Shown one piece after another: positions 7,847-15,655 of a stretch of DNA of 39,285 bases; the stretch's first letter is position 1, and the number at the start of each line of letters is the position of its first letter. The position numbers were made by a program, and so were the translations under genes. The notes under the pieces were generated by a model. That model made no database searches and had not been told where the DNA came from. It saw only the letters and a program-made list of their open reading frames with translations. This DNA comes from JBKEDS01 sp047975545 (GTDB taxonomy: Bacteria > Bacteroidota > Bacteroidia > Flavobacteriales > Flavobacteriaceae), in contig JBKEDS010000028.1 of NCBI GenBank assembly GCA_047975545.1, forward strand, positions 1 to 39,285. The letters are read 5' to 3'.

Positions 7847-9013
7847 ATGAACTTAGATTTTCTTGCCCCAATACCCGATGCCGTTTTAGCTCATAACGAG
7901 TTATTGCCCGCACAGGCATTAGGTCGAAAAATTAAAATCCACACGGCACAACAAGGCATTCCCGATTTACAAAACGTGAATATTGCCCTTATCGGCGTTC
8001 TCGAAAACCGAAATGATACGGATTATATGGGCGAGGATTTTCACTTAAACGCCATTCGAAAAGCATTTTACGGCCTGTTTCCCGGAAGCTGGAACTTATC
8101 CCTGGCCGATTTGGGCGATATTAAAAAAGGGGCAACTGTTGAAGATACTTATTTTGCCCTTAAAACAACCGTTAACACATTACTCAAAAACAATATAATT
8201 CCCGTAATTTTGGGTGGCAGCCAAGATTTAACCTATCCCAATTACCGGGCCTACGATGCCGTTTTGCCCATGGTAAACATTGCAAATATCGATTGTAAGT
8301 TCGATTTGGGCGATTCCTCAAAACCAATAAAAAACAACAGTTTTATTGGCAAAATAATAATGGAACATCCCTATAATTTGTTTAACTATGCAACCGTAGG
8401 CTACCAAACCTATTTTAACGCACAGGAAGAAAAGGATTTAATGGAAAGCCTTTATTTTGAAGCGCACCGCCTGGGCGAAATAGCCAACAACATTGCTTTG
8501 GTAGAACCCATAATGCGCGATGCCAACATAGTAAGTCTGGATTTAAAAGCCATAAAAGCCTCGGAATTAAACGAAAAACACAAATTTTCGCCCAACGGTT
8601 TCGACGGAAAGGAAATTTGCGCCATTGCCCGATATGCAGGTATAAGCAACAAAGTTACATCCTTTGGCGTTTATGAATATAAACCCGCCAAGGACAATGC
8701 CATTACGGCTATGCTGGTAGCACAAATACTTTGGTATTTTATTGAAGGCGTGAATTACCGTGTAGCCGATGACGATTTTTCGGATGATAGAAGTTATCAA
8801 AAATTTATAACCCTGGCCGAAGAACAGGAGTTAATATTTTATAAAAGTAACAAAACAGGCCGATGGTGGATAGAAATTCCTTTTTTAACGCATGTTGATA
8901 ATAAATTAAAACGCCATACGTTATTACCTTGCACGCATCAGGATTATATAGATGCTTGCAACAATAAAATACCCGAACACTGGTATAAAGCGTGCCAAAA
9001 AAATAGCATATAG
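7847..9013 (+). CDS. Arginase/formimidoylglutamase-fold protein with degenerate metal site
   Basis: The 388-residue protein has the ureohydrolase (arginase, agmatinase, formimidoylglutamase) signature regions in order: VILGGSQDLTYPN at about residue 124, NIDCKFDLGD at about 146 and VSLDLKAIKASEL at about 228. In active enzymes these read GGxHD, DAHxD and SxDxDxxDP. Here the His of the first is Gln, the His of the second is Lys, and the two later Asp of the third are Lys. So at least four of the metal-binding positions are changed and binuclear Mn hydrolysis is unlikely. Automated annotation would probably call it formimidoylglutamase. It lies just upstream of gldK but has its own end and gldK has its own promoter. 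A structural or regulatory role is inference. Confidence 0.8.
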   Translation: MNLDFLAPIPDAVLAHNELLPAQALGRKIKIHTAQQGIPDLQNVNIALIGVLENRNDTDYMGEDFHLNAIRKAFYGLFPGSWNLSLADLGDIKKGATVEDTYFALKTTVNTLLKNNIIPVILGGSQDLTYPNYRAYDAVLPMVNIANIDCKFDLGDSSKPIKNNSFIGKIIMEHPYNLFNYATVGYQTYFNAQEEKDLMESLYFEAHRLGEIANNIALVEPIMRDANIVSLDLKAIKASELNEKHKFSPNGFDGKEICAIARYAGISNKVTSFGVYEYKPAKDNAITAMLVAQILWYFIEGVNYRVADDDFSDDRSYQKFITLAEEQELIFYKSNKTGRWWIEIPFLTHVDNKLKRHTLLPCTHQDYIDACNNKIPEHWYKACQKNSI

Positions 9014-9079
9014 CTATTAAACATAAAAGATTGTTTTAAGTTTTAGTTTTATTTAAACAAATTCGTTAAAACAGTAAAG

Positions 9080-9110
9080 TTGTTTTTTAAAAAATATATA
9101 AATAAGTTTG
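9080..9110 (+). promoter_or_regulatory. Promoter of the gldKLMN operon
   Basis: TTG (9080-9082) and TAAGTTTG (9103-9110) are 20 bases apart, close to the TTTG-N19-TAnnTTTG consensus. Transcription would start near 9117, which supports the gldK ATG at 9154 over the TTG at 9121. Confidence 0.6.
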
Positions 9111-9153
9111 CGCTCTAAAATTGAGACCTAAAATATTAATCTCGAGTTTTCTT

Positions 9154-10536
9154 ATGGATTTGAAAAAGTTTATATTATTAACCACAGTAGCTGTTTTTAT
9201 GGCAAGTTGCGGCTCCAGTGACAAAGGCGAATTGGTAGGGGTAAAAGGCAAAAGTTGGTATCCCGAAAAACCCTACGGCATGGAATTAATCCCTGGTGGT
9301 TCCTTTATTATGGGAAAAAGTAGCGACGATTTTGCAGGTGTTCAAGACGCCCCCTCCAAAACCGTAACCGTTCGCTCCTTTTACATGGACAATACCGAAA
9401 TTACCAATAGCGAATATCGCGAATTTGTGTACTGGGTACGCGATTCGGTAGTACGTACCGAACTGGCCATAATGGCCGATTTACTTGGAAAGACCCCTGA
9501 CGATGGCGGTATTGGCGAATACGCCTTTAAAGATGCCGATACGGCAAACATGACCGTTTACGAAAAATACATGTACGACAACTACGCAGGCATGGGGCCA
9601 ACGGGCTACGAAGGCAGAAAACTAAACCAAAGGGTCGACTTAATTCTCGACACGGCCGAATACCCCGACGAATACTATACCGAGGTTATGGACATGATGT
9701 ATCTGCCCATGGAAGAAGCCTACAACGGCCAACGTACATGGGACGTTACAAAGTTTAAATTCCAATACAGCTATATGGACATTCAAGAAGCGGCCAGGAA
9801 CCGTGGTGTAAAGCGTAGCGATGTTATCAAACATGAAGAAATAGAAGTTTATCCCGATACAACGGTTTGGATTCACGATTTCGAATATTCATATAACGAG
9901 CCCATGCACAACGATTATTTTTGGCACGAGGCTTATAGCGAATACCCCGTGGTTGGCGTAACCTGGAAACAAGCCAAAGCATTCTGCGAGTGGCGTACCT
10001 TAAAGAAAAATTTGTATCAAAAACAAAGAAAAGTAGCTTTCGTTAACACGTTTAGGCTACCATCTGAAGCTGAATGGGAATATGCCGCACGAGGCGGCCT
10101 TCAAGCAGCCACCTACCCTTGGGGCGGCCCTTACACCAAAAACGACAGGGGTTGCTACATGGCAAACTTTAAGCCTGTAAGGGGCGATTATGCCGCCGAT
10201 GAAGCCTTGTATACTGTAGAAGCAAAATCCTTCGACCCCAACGATTACAACTTATACAACATGGCCGGAAATGTATCGGAATGGATTAACGAATCCTATG
10301 ACCCATCGTCCTACGAATACTCGTCTACCATGAACCCCAACGTTAACGATTTAAAAAACGAGCGCAAGGTTATCCGTGGCGGCTCATGGAAAGATGTAGC
10401 CTATTTTCTTGAGGTAAGCTCGCGCGACTACGAATATGCCGATTCGGCAAGAAGCTACATAGGCTTTAGAACGGTACAGGACTATATGGGTACCGATGCT
10501 ACGGCTAATGCAAAAAACAAAAAGACAAAAAAATAA
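9154..10536 (+). CDS. gldK: Gliding motility / type IX secretion lipoprotein GldK
   Basis: The 460-residue protein starts at the ATG at 9154; an upstream TTG at 9121 would bury the signal peptide. A lipoprotein signal (MDLKKFILLTTVAVFMASC) places the acylated Cys at residue 19. The rest is a formylglycine-generating-enzyme (FGE/SUMF1)-like domain: GGSFIMGKSSDD, DNTEITNSEYREF, RLPSEAEWEYAARGG, YNMAGNVSEW, VIRGGSWKD and YIGFRTV. Known role of the family (GldK, PorK): with GldN it forms the periplasmic ring under the outer membrane that couples the secretion channel to the GldLM motor. It is the first gene of the gldK-L-M-N operon. Confidence 0.96.
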   Translation: MDLKKFILLTTVAVFMASCGSSDKGELVGVKGKSWYPEKPYGMELIPGGSFIMGKSSDDFAGVQDAPSKTVTVRSFYMDNTEITNSEYREFVYWVRDSVVRTELAIMADLLGKTPDDGGIGEYAFKDADTANMTVYEKYMYDNYAGMGPTGYEGRKLNQRVDLILDTAEYPDEYYTEVMDMMYLPMEEAYNGQRTWDVTKFKFQYSYMDIQEAARNRGVKRSDVIKHEEIEVYPDTTVWIHDFEYSYNEPMHNDYFWHEAYSEYPVVGVTWKQAKAFCEWRTLKKNLYQKQRKVAFVNTFRLPSEAEWEYAARGGLQAATYPWGGPYTKNDRGCYMANFKPVRGDYAADEALYTVEAKSFDPNDYNLYNMAGNVSEWINESYDPSSYEYSSTMNPNVNDLKNERKVIRGGSWKDVAYFLEVSSRDYEYADSARSYIGFRTVQDYMGTDATANAKNKKTKK

Positions 10537-10568
10537 AACACATTTAACATTTAAAGTATAAAAATACT

Positions 10569-11210
10569 ATGGCAGCATCAAAAACAAGCAAAAAACTAAT
10601 GAATATGGCCTATGGTCTGGGTGCATCGATTGTAATTATTGGCGCCCTTTTCAAAATAACCCACTTTCAAATCGGGCCGTTAACCGGAAACGTTATGCTA
10701 ACCATTGGTTTGGTAACCGAGGCTATTATATTTGCCATTTCGGCCTTTGAACCTGTTGATGCCGATTTCGATTGGGCATTGGTTTACCCCGAATTAGCTG
10801 GTGGACAAGCTTCAAAGAAAAAAGAAAAACAGGAAGATGCCCAAGGCTTACTTTCTCAAAAACTGGACGGTTTGCTTAAAGAAGCCAAAATCGATGCCGA
10901 ACTTATGTCCAGTCTGGGGCAAAGCATTAAAAATTTCGAAGGTGCGGCCAAAAACATTTCACCCGCCGTTAACTCTATTGAAGCTACCCGAAAATACGGC
11001 GAAGAGCTATCAAAAGCCGCTGCCCAAATGGAATCGCTAAACAGCTTGTACAAAGTACAATTGGAAAGCGCCAGCCGACAAGCCTCCATAAACGAAGAAG
11101 CCGTAGAAAACGCAGCCAAGCTAAAAGAACAAATGCAATCGTTAGCCTCTAACCTATCATCCTTAAACGGCGTTTATGGCGGTATGCTATCTGCAATGCA
11201 CAAAAACTAA
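10569..11210 (+). CDS. gldL: Gliding motor inner-membrane protein GldL
   Basis: The 213-residue protein has two transmembrane helices near the N terminus (MAYGLGASIVIIGALFKI at about 13-30 and GNVMLTIGLVTEAIIFAIS at about 40-58). A long cytoplasmic region follows, rich in Lys, Glu, Ser and Asn with predicted helices (from ASKKKEKQEDAQG onward). The second helix carries a buried Glu at about 51 (LVTEAII), which corresponds to the conserved membrane Glu described for the family in proton translocation. GldL forms a pentamer around the GldM helices and drives rotation. It is 32 bases after gldK and 38 before gldM. Confidence 0.96.
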   Translation: MAASKTSKKLMNMAYGLGASIVIIGALFKITHFQIGPLTGNVMLTIGLVTEAIIFAISAFEPVDADFDWALVYPELAGGQASKKKEKQEDAQGLLSQKLDGLLKEAKIDAELMSSLGQSIKNFEGAAKNISPAVNSIEATRKYGEELSKAAAQMESLNSLYKVQLESASRQASINEEAVENAAKLKEQMQSLASNLSSLNGVYGGMLSAMHKN

Positions 11211-11248
11211 TTTTAAAAAATCCTAAGGAACTTATTTAATTAGAAAAT

Positions 11249-12811
11249 ATGGCAGCAGGAAATTTATCTCCAAGACAAAAAATGATCAACTTGATGTACC
11301 TAATATTTATAGCTATGCTGGCTTTAAATATTTCCAAGGAAGTCCTAACATCATTTGGATCCATGAACGAAAAACTAATCGAATCGAACAGGGCTGCCGA
11401 TGAACGAAACTTAGCCTTTTTTGAAGGATTGGGACAAAAAGCCGAGGAACAGCCCGAAAAATACGCCCCTTTAAAAGCTAAAGCCGATGAAATACGCGAA
11501 CTTTCCAAAAACTTAAACACCTATTTGGACGATTTAAAAGGAAAAATGGTTCAAGGTGTTGAAGACCCCACAGATTACGAAATTATGGACAAAGGCGATT
11601 ATTTGGACGAACACTTCTTTAAAGGCGATAAAATAGAACCCGACGGACAAGAATTTTTAAACCAAATAAGCACGTTCCGCAATGGCGTTGTAAAAATATT
11701 GGAAGGCCAAAAAGGCATGGAACCCGTAATTGCCGATATTAACAAAAAATTCAGCACCGACCCCGTTACCAATCGTGACGGCAAACAAGTCGAGTGGTTG
11801 GATTACAATTACAAAGGTTTCCCACTTGTGGCTTCGTTAACCAAAATGACGCAAATACAATCCGACATTAAAACCATTGGCTCCGAAGTATTGGCAAAAA
11901 TGATGCAAGGTACGCTATCCAGCGAAGTATCCATGACCAATTACACCACTTTGTTGGAGTCTTCAAAGTCGGCTTATTTTAACGGCGAGGCTTTCGACGG
12001 CCAAATAGTGTTGGGCCGTAAAGATGCTTCAACCCGACCCAATAGGGTAGAATTAACCTTAGATGGCCGAAAACTTAGCGACGACCAATACGCTATCGAG
12101 GACGGCAGGGTAAAACTTAAAATAAACGCCGGTGGCGTTGGCGAGCATAAAATTGAAGGAAAACTAATTTTTATCCAAGACGGCCAACCTATTGAGGTTC
12201 CCGTAAGCTCAACCTTTGCAACGGTATCAAAACCCAACTCGGCTACTATTTCGGCCGATAAAATGAACGTGGTTTACCGCGGTGTTAAAAACCCGATGAC
12301 CATTTCGTTTGCCGGTATTCCCGATAACAGTGTTAATGCTTCGGCTCAAGGTTTAAACAAACTGGGCGGCACAAAATACGTTATGGACGTAACGGGCGTT
12401 TCCGGCCGCGAGGTAACCATTAATGTTAGCGGAAAACTGCCCGACGGACAATCGGTTAACGATAAAGCTACCTTTAGGATAAAAGATTTACCACGCCCAA
12501 CAGGTACTATCCGCGGCGAGGACGGCGATGTAAAAATGCAAAGAAACTCGTTGGAAATTTCCACCGTTGGTGCCAGGTTCGACGATTTCGATTTCGAACT
12601 CCCCCTATCGGTTAGCGGTTTTAAATTTAAAGTACCCGGGCAACCAACCATTCAAGTGGGTGGCAGCAAACTCGACTCAAGAGCCAAACAAGCCCTAAGC
12701 CGGGCAAAAAGAGGCGATAACGTTCAAATATTCGATATTCAGGTACAGGCCAGTGGCGTAAGCGTTAAGCTAAAAAAAGTGTCGCCTGTTATTATCGAAC
12801 TTACAAATTAA
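11249..12811 (+). CDS. gldM: Gliding motor / T9SS periplasmic shaft protein GldM
   Basis: The 520-residue protein has one N-terminal membrane helix (MINLMYLIFIAMLALNISKE, with Arg at residue 9 before it) and a long periplasmic part. The periplasmic part begins with a helical domain (about 35-220) and continues with beta-rich domains (about 220-520) as in known GldM/PorM structures. Two copies of its helix sit inside the GldL pentamer, and the periplasmic shaft contacts the GldK/GldN ring. The length matches the family. It lies between gldL and gldN with gaps of 38 and 47 bases, in the same operon. Confidence 0.96.
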   Translation: MAAGNLSPRQKMINLMYLIFIAMLALNISKEVLTSFGSMNEKLIESNRAADERNLAFFEGLGQKAEEQPEKYAPLKAKADEIRELSKNLNTYLDDLKGKMVQGVEDPTDYEIMDKGDYLDEHFFKGDKIEPDGQEFLNQISTFRNGVVKILEGQKGMEPVIADINKKFSTDPVTNRDGKQVEWLDYNYKGFPLVASLTKMTQIQSDIKTIGSEVLAKMMQGTLSSEVSMTNYTTLLESSKSAYFNGEAFDGQIVLGRKDASTRPNRVELTLDGRKLSDDQYAIEDGRVKLKINAGGVGEHKIEGKLIFIQDGQPIEVPVSSTFATVSKPNSATISADKMNVVYRGVKNPMTISFAGIPDNSVNASAQGLNKLGGTKYVMDVTGVSGREVTINVSGKLPDGQSVNDKATFRIKDLPRPTGTIRGEDGDVKMQRNSLEISTVGARFDDFDFELPLSVSGFKFKVPGQPTIQVGGSKLDSRAKQALSRAKRGDNVQIFDIQVQASGVSVKLKKVSPVIIELTN

Positions 12812-12858
12812 TACGGTTTAGTTGAATTAAATTCAGCTTAAATAAAAAATTAAGACAG

Positions 12859-13749
12859 ATGAAACGAAAGTGTTTTTTATTAACTGTTACAGCAATTTTA
12901 ACGGCATTTGGCAGCTTTGCCCAAGCCAACATTCTTAACGCCAAAAGCCCCGACGAAATTGGCGAAAAACGATTGGAACAATTGCTTTTCGATAACGACA
13001 AACCCTTGGAATACGGTTATGTGGACGACAGGGATGTACTTTATTCCAACATGGTATGGGAAAAAATCGTGTTAGACGAACGCGTAAACTTTCCGCTTTA
13101 CTACCCGGTAGACACCAATAACATAGGCTCTAACCGCCGTTCCTTGTACGATGTGCTGGTTAAGGGCATTAAACAGGGTAAAATAAAAAGCATTTACAGC
13201 GACTCGTACTTTAGAACAAAAAGCACCATGCGGGACGTAGAGGCCTCGCTATCGAAAATAGACACCACCGATTACGGCATCGAGCAACTAAACGCTGGCG
13301 AGGAATTATCGGCCGAGTATGTGGACAGGCGCGATATTACCGCAGCCGATATTGTGGAATACCGCATAAAAGGCCTTTGGTATTTCGACAAGCGCCAAGC
13401 CGAAATGAAATACCGCCTGTTGGGTATTGCCCCCGTTGCTCCCGACGTGCATTTTATGGATTCCGAAAACCCCGATTTGGTGGAACTGTTTTGGGTATTT
13501 TACCCCGATGCCCGGGAAGTATTGTACGAGGCCAAAACCTTTAATAATAAAAACGGGGCCATGCCCTACTCGTTCGACCATTTGTTAAATGCAAGACGTT
13601 TTAACGGCTATATTTATAAAGAAGCAAATATCCAAGGCGATAGGGGCGTTAACGAGTACATTAACGACAATGCCCTAATGCAACTTTTGGAATCGCAACG
13701 CATAAAAGAAAAAATTAGGGATTTTGAATTGGATATGTGGACCTATTAA
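12859..13749 (+). CDS. gldN: Gliding motility / T9SS ring protein GldN
   Basis: The 296-residue protein starts with a cleavable signal peptide (MKRKCFLLTVTAILTAFG, cleavage near SFAQA). The mature part is rich in Asp, Tyr and Arg and contains DRDVLYSNMVWEKIVLDERV and DRRDITAADIVEYRIKGLWYFD, the conserved GldN/PorN pattern. It partners with GldK in the periplasmic ring. It is the last gene of the operon; a terminator follows 21 bases later. No gldO paralogue is present next to it. Confidence 0.95.
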   Translation: MKRKCFLLTVTAILTAFGSFAQANILNAKSPDEIGEKRLEQLLFDNDKPLEYGYVDDRDVLYSNMVWEKIVLDERVNFPLYYPVDTNNIGSNRRSLYDVLVKGIKQGKIKSIYSDSYFRTKSTMRDVEASLSKIDTTDYGIEQLNAGEELSAEYVDRRDITAADIVEYRIKGLWYFDKRQAEMKYRLLGIAPVAPDVHFMDSENPDLVELFWVFYPDAREVLYEAKTFNNKNGAMPYSFDHLLNARRFNGYIYKEANIQGDRGVNEYINDNALMQLLESQRIKEKIRDFELDMWTY

Positions 13750-13770
13750 TCCCAATGGAAAAACAACAAA

Positions 13771-13799
13771 AACTCATCGAATTTCGGTGAGTTTTTTTA
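13771..13799 (+). terminator. Terminator of the gldKLMN operon
   Basis: AACTCATCGA (13771-13780) pairs with TCGGTGAGTT (13784-13793) with one G-T pair, then a T run. Confidence 0.85.
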
Positions 13800-13812
13800 T
13801 TTTTACCACTAC

Positions 13813-13937
13813 TGTTATGTCAACTTTTAATTTAGTATAGAGATTGTTTCGTCGTCGTGCCTCCTTCTTACGATGACGTCATTGCAAGAGAGGTACGAAC
13901 GAAGCAATCTCATCCGCCATTTTAGGTTGACATAACA
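13813..13937. repeat. 125-bp palindromic repeat element (MITE-like)
   Basis: The ends are perfect inverted copies, TGTTATGTCAAC (13813-13824) and GTTGACATAACA (13926-13937). Inside, GAGATTGTTTCGTCG faces CGAACGAAGCAATCTC, CGTGCCTC faces GAGAGGTACG, and the centre is the palindrome ATGACGTCAT (13873-13882). The element therefore folds end to end as one imperfect hairpin and has no coding capacity. It looks like two head-to-head copies of a short GATTGCTTCGTnCGTGCCTC unit bounded by terminal repeats. The remaining sequence of the 358-base gene-free gap (13750-14107) holds only the terminator, a related fragment at 13973-13990 and no clear promoter. Confidence 0.75.
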
Positions 13938-13972
13938 CTACTTTAAATAGGTTCTCTAATCAAAAAAACAAG

Positions 13973-13990
13973 GCCATTGCGAGGCACAAA
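13973..13990. repeat. Degraded fragment of the same repeat unit
   Basis: CCATTGCGAGGCACAAAA resembles one arm of the GATTGCTTCGTnCGTGCCTCnnCGCAATG unit (reverse orientation), suggesting repeated insertion or decay at this site. Confidence 0.35.
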
Positions 13991-14107
13991 ACTATCCCCA
14001 TTTTAAACATATTAAAAAATGAAACACCCATTATTAAGTTTTAATCACACAGCGGGATGTTAATTTGGGTGTTCCATGTGACTATTAAAAACAATAAATA
14101 TTAACAC

Positions 14108-15154
14108 ATGAAACAAGTAGATTATATCGTCGTTGGTCTGGGCTTGGCGGGCCTAAGTTTTTGCGAGCAACTAAAAACCCACAACAAAACCTTTGTGGTG
14201 TTCAATAACGCCTCGCAACAATCCTCGGCAGTAGCGGGCGGTTTATATAATCCCGTCGTTTTAAAACGCTTTACGCCCGTTTGGAAATGCGAAGAACAGT
14301 TAAAAACAGCCCATAAGCTATACACCCGTTTAGAACAAGAGCTGGGCATTACCTTAAACTACAACATCCCCGTTTACAGGCGCTTTGCCTCCTTGGAAGA
14401 ACAAAACGATTGGTTTACGGCTTCCGACAAGCCCATACTATCCAAATACATGTTGCCCGAGGTTATTAAAAACACCAATAAAGCGGTTAACGCCCCTTTT
14501 GGCTTCGGAAAAGTATTGCACACAGGACGAATAGACATCAAAACCCTAATAAATACTTATAAAAAAGAACTTATAAAAAAGAACCTTTATTTTGAAGCAG
14601 AATTTAATTACAGCGCTTTAAACATAGAAAAAAACACCATAACCTACCAAAATATTACTGCCAAACAAATCGTGTTTGCCGAAGGTTTTGGCATTAAACA
14701 AAACCCGTATTTTAATAATTTACCATTGGTACCCGCAAAAGGCGAACTATTAATTATACAGGCTCCCGAACTACAAATAAATTACGTGCTAAAGGCAAAT
14801 ATTTTTTTAATTCCCATAGAAAACGATTTTTATATTGTTGGAACAACCTATAATTGGAACGACCTAACCAATACCCCAACCGAACAAGCCGAAGAAGAAT
14901 TATTAGCAAAATTGAAAAAAGAAATAAACGGCCCGTTTACGGTTATTAACCAAGTAGCGGGCATTAGACCAACCGTAAAGGACAGAAGGCCTCTTGTAGG
15001 TAGGCACCAAAAATTAAACAATGTATACGTGCTGAATGGATTGGGAACAAGAGGCGTGATGATAGGCCCTTACGTAGCCCAAAAACTCTATCAAAATATT
15101 GAAAACAAAACACCCTTGGAAACCGAAATAGATTGCGCCCGGTTTTATAAATAG
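14108..15154 (+). CDS. FAD-dependent oxidoreductase (DAO family)
   Basis: The 348-residue protein starts with a dinucleotide-binding beta-alpha-beta motif (DYIVVGLGLAGLSFCEQL, GxGxAG) and ends with the DAO-type region VAGIRPTVKDRRPLVGR, then VYVLNGLGTRGVMIGPYVA, which closes the FAD site. The architecture matches D-amino-acid oxidase/glycine oxidase-like enzymes and the MnmC C-terminal domain. The substrate cannot be told from sequence. No signal peptide is present, so it should be cytoplasmic. It is a stand-alone gene: the flanking gene is convergent and the upstream gap contains repeats. Confidence 0.85.
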   Translation: MKQVDYIVVGLGLAGLSFCEQLKTHNKTFVVFNNASQQSSAVAGGLYNPVVLKRFTPVWKCEEQLKTAHKLYTRLEQELGITLNYNIPVYRRFASLEEQNDWFTASDKPILSKYMLPEVIKNTNKAVNAPFGFGKVLHTGRIDIKTLINTYKKELIKKNLYFEAEFNYSALNIEKNTITYQNITAKQIVFAEGFGIKQNPYFNNLPLVPAKGELLIIQAPELQINYVLKANIFLIPIENDFYIVGTTYNWNDLTNTPTEQAEEELLAKLKKEINGPFTVINQVAGIRPTVKDRRPLVGRHQKLNNVYVLNGLGTRGVMIGPYVAQKLYQNIENKTPLETEIDCARFYK

Positions 15155-15162
15155 AAAAGTTT

Positions 15163-15552
15163 CTACTTCTTTTTCTTCGCAAGCAGCTTATCGTAACTCA
15201 TAAAAAAGTTAATCCAAATATTTCGCGAAAGCCTTAAAATAATAGGCAAAAACACGATTAAGGTAGCCACGATAGAAATAAAAATACCATCTACCGAAGC
15301 CCCAAAAACATAATGCGAAATAACAAAAGCGGCAACGGCAAAAGCAATACCAACAGCATAGCTTACGTACATGGCGCCATAAAAAAACGATGGTTCTATT
15401 TTATATTTGGTATTGCAATTGCTGCATTTTTCGTGCATCGATAATGCCTCGGACAGCACATAAGGGTTCTTGTTCACGTACATTGACTCCTCGTGGCACT
15501 TGGGGCATGTACCCGTTAAAATGCTATATAACTTATAACCTTTTGCAAACAT
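15163..15552 (-). CDS. DUF983 family membrane protein
   Basis: The 129-residue protein has two CxxC pairs near the N terminus (CPKCHEES and CSNCNTKY), forming a probable zinc ribbon. FFYGAMYVSYAVGIAFAVAAF and a second hydrophobic stretch (GIFISIVATLIVFLPIILRL) follow, giving two or three membrane helices. This is the DUF983 pattern. Its function is unknown to me, though the family often lies near cytochrome oxidase genes in other bacteria; that is not the case here. It is convergent with the oxidoreductase (8 bases between stops) and divergent from the ABC-F gene. Confidence 0.85.
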   Translation of the reverse strand: MFAKGYKLYSILTGTCPKCHEESMYVNKNPYVLSEALSMHEKCSNCNTKYKIEPSFFYGAMYVSYAVGIAFAVAAFVISHYVFGASVDGIFISIVATLIVFLPIILRLSRNIWINFFMSYDKLLAKKKK

Positions 15553-15563
15553 ATTATTTAGTT

Positions 15564-15614
15564 TACTTTTGTACCCGAAAATATTTCGGCATTATATTCA
15601 GTTAAACAAAAGTA
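15564..15614. promoter_or_regulatory. Opposed promoter-like elements between DUF983 and ABC-F genes
   Basis: TACTTTTG occurs on the plus strand at 15564-15571 (with TTG at 15543-15545, 18 bases away) and on the minus strand at 15614-15607. Both match TAnnTTTG and they point at each other. The plus copy could drive the ABC-F gene and the minus copy DUF983. The minus copy lacks a good -33 element. Confidence 0.4.
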
Positions 15615-15655
15615 GTGTTTAAAACGAAATATACTGTAATTTAAGTTACATAACC

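Noticed and set aside
9121..9153. TTG start of gldK at 9121
   Set aside because: It would place 11 residues before a clean lipoprotein signal peptide, and the promoter at 9080-9110 implies transcription starts about there.
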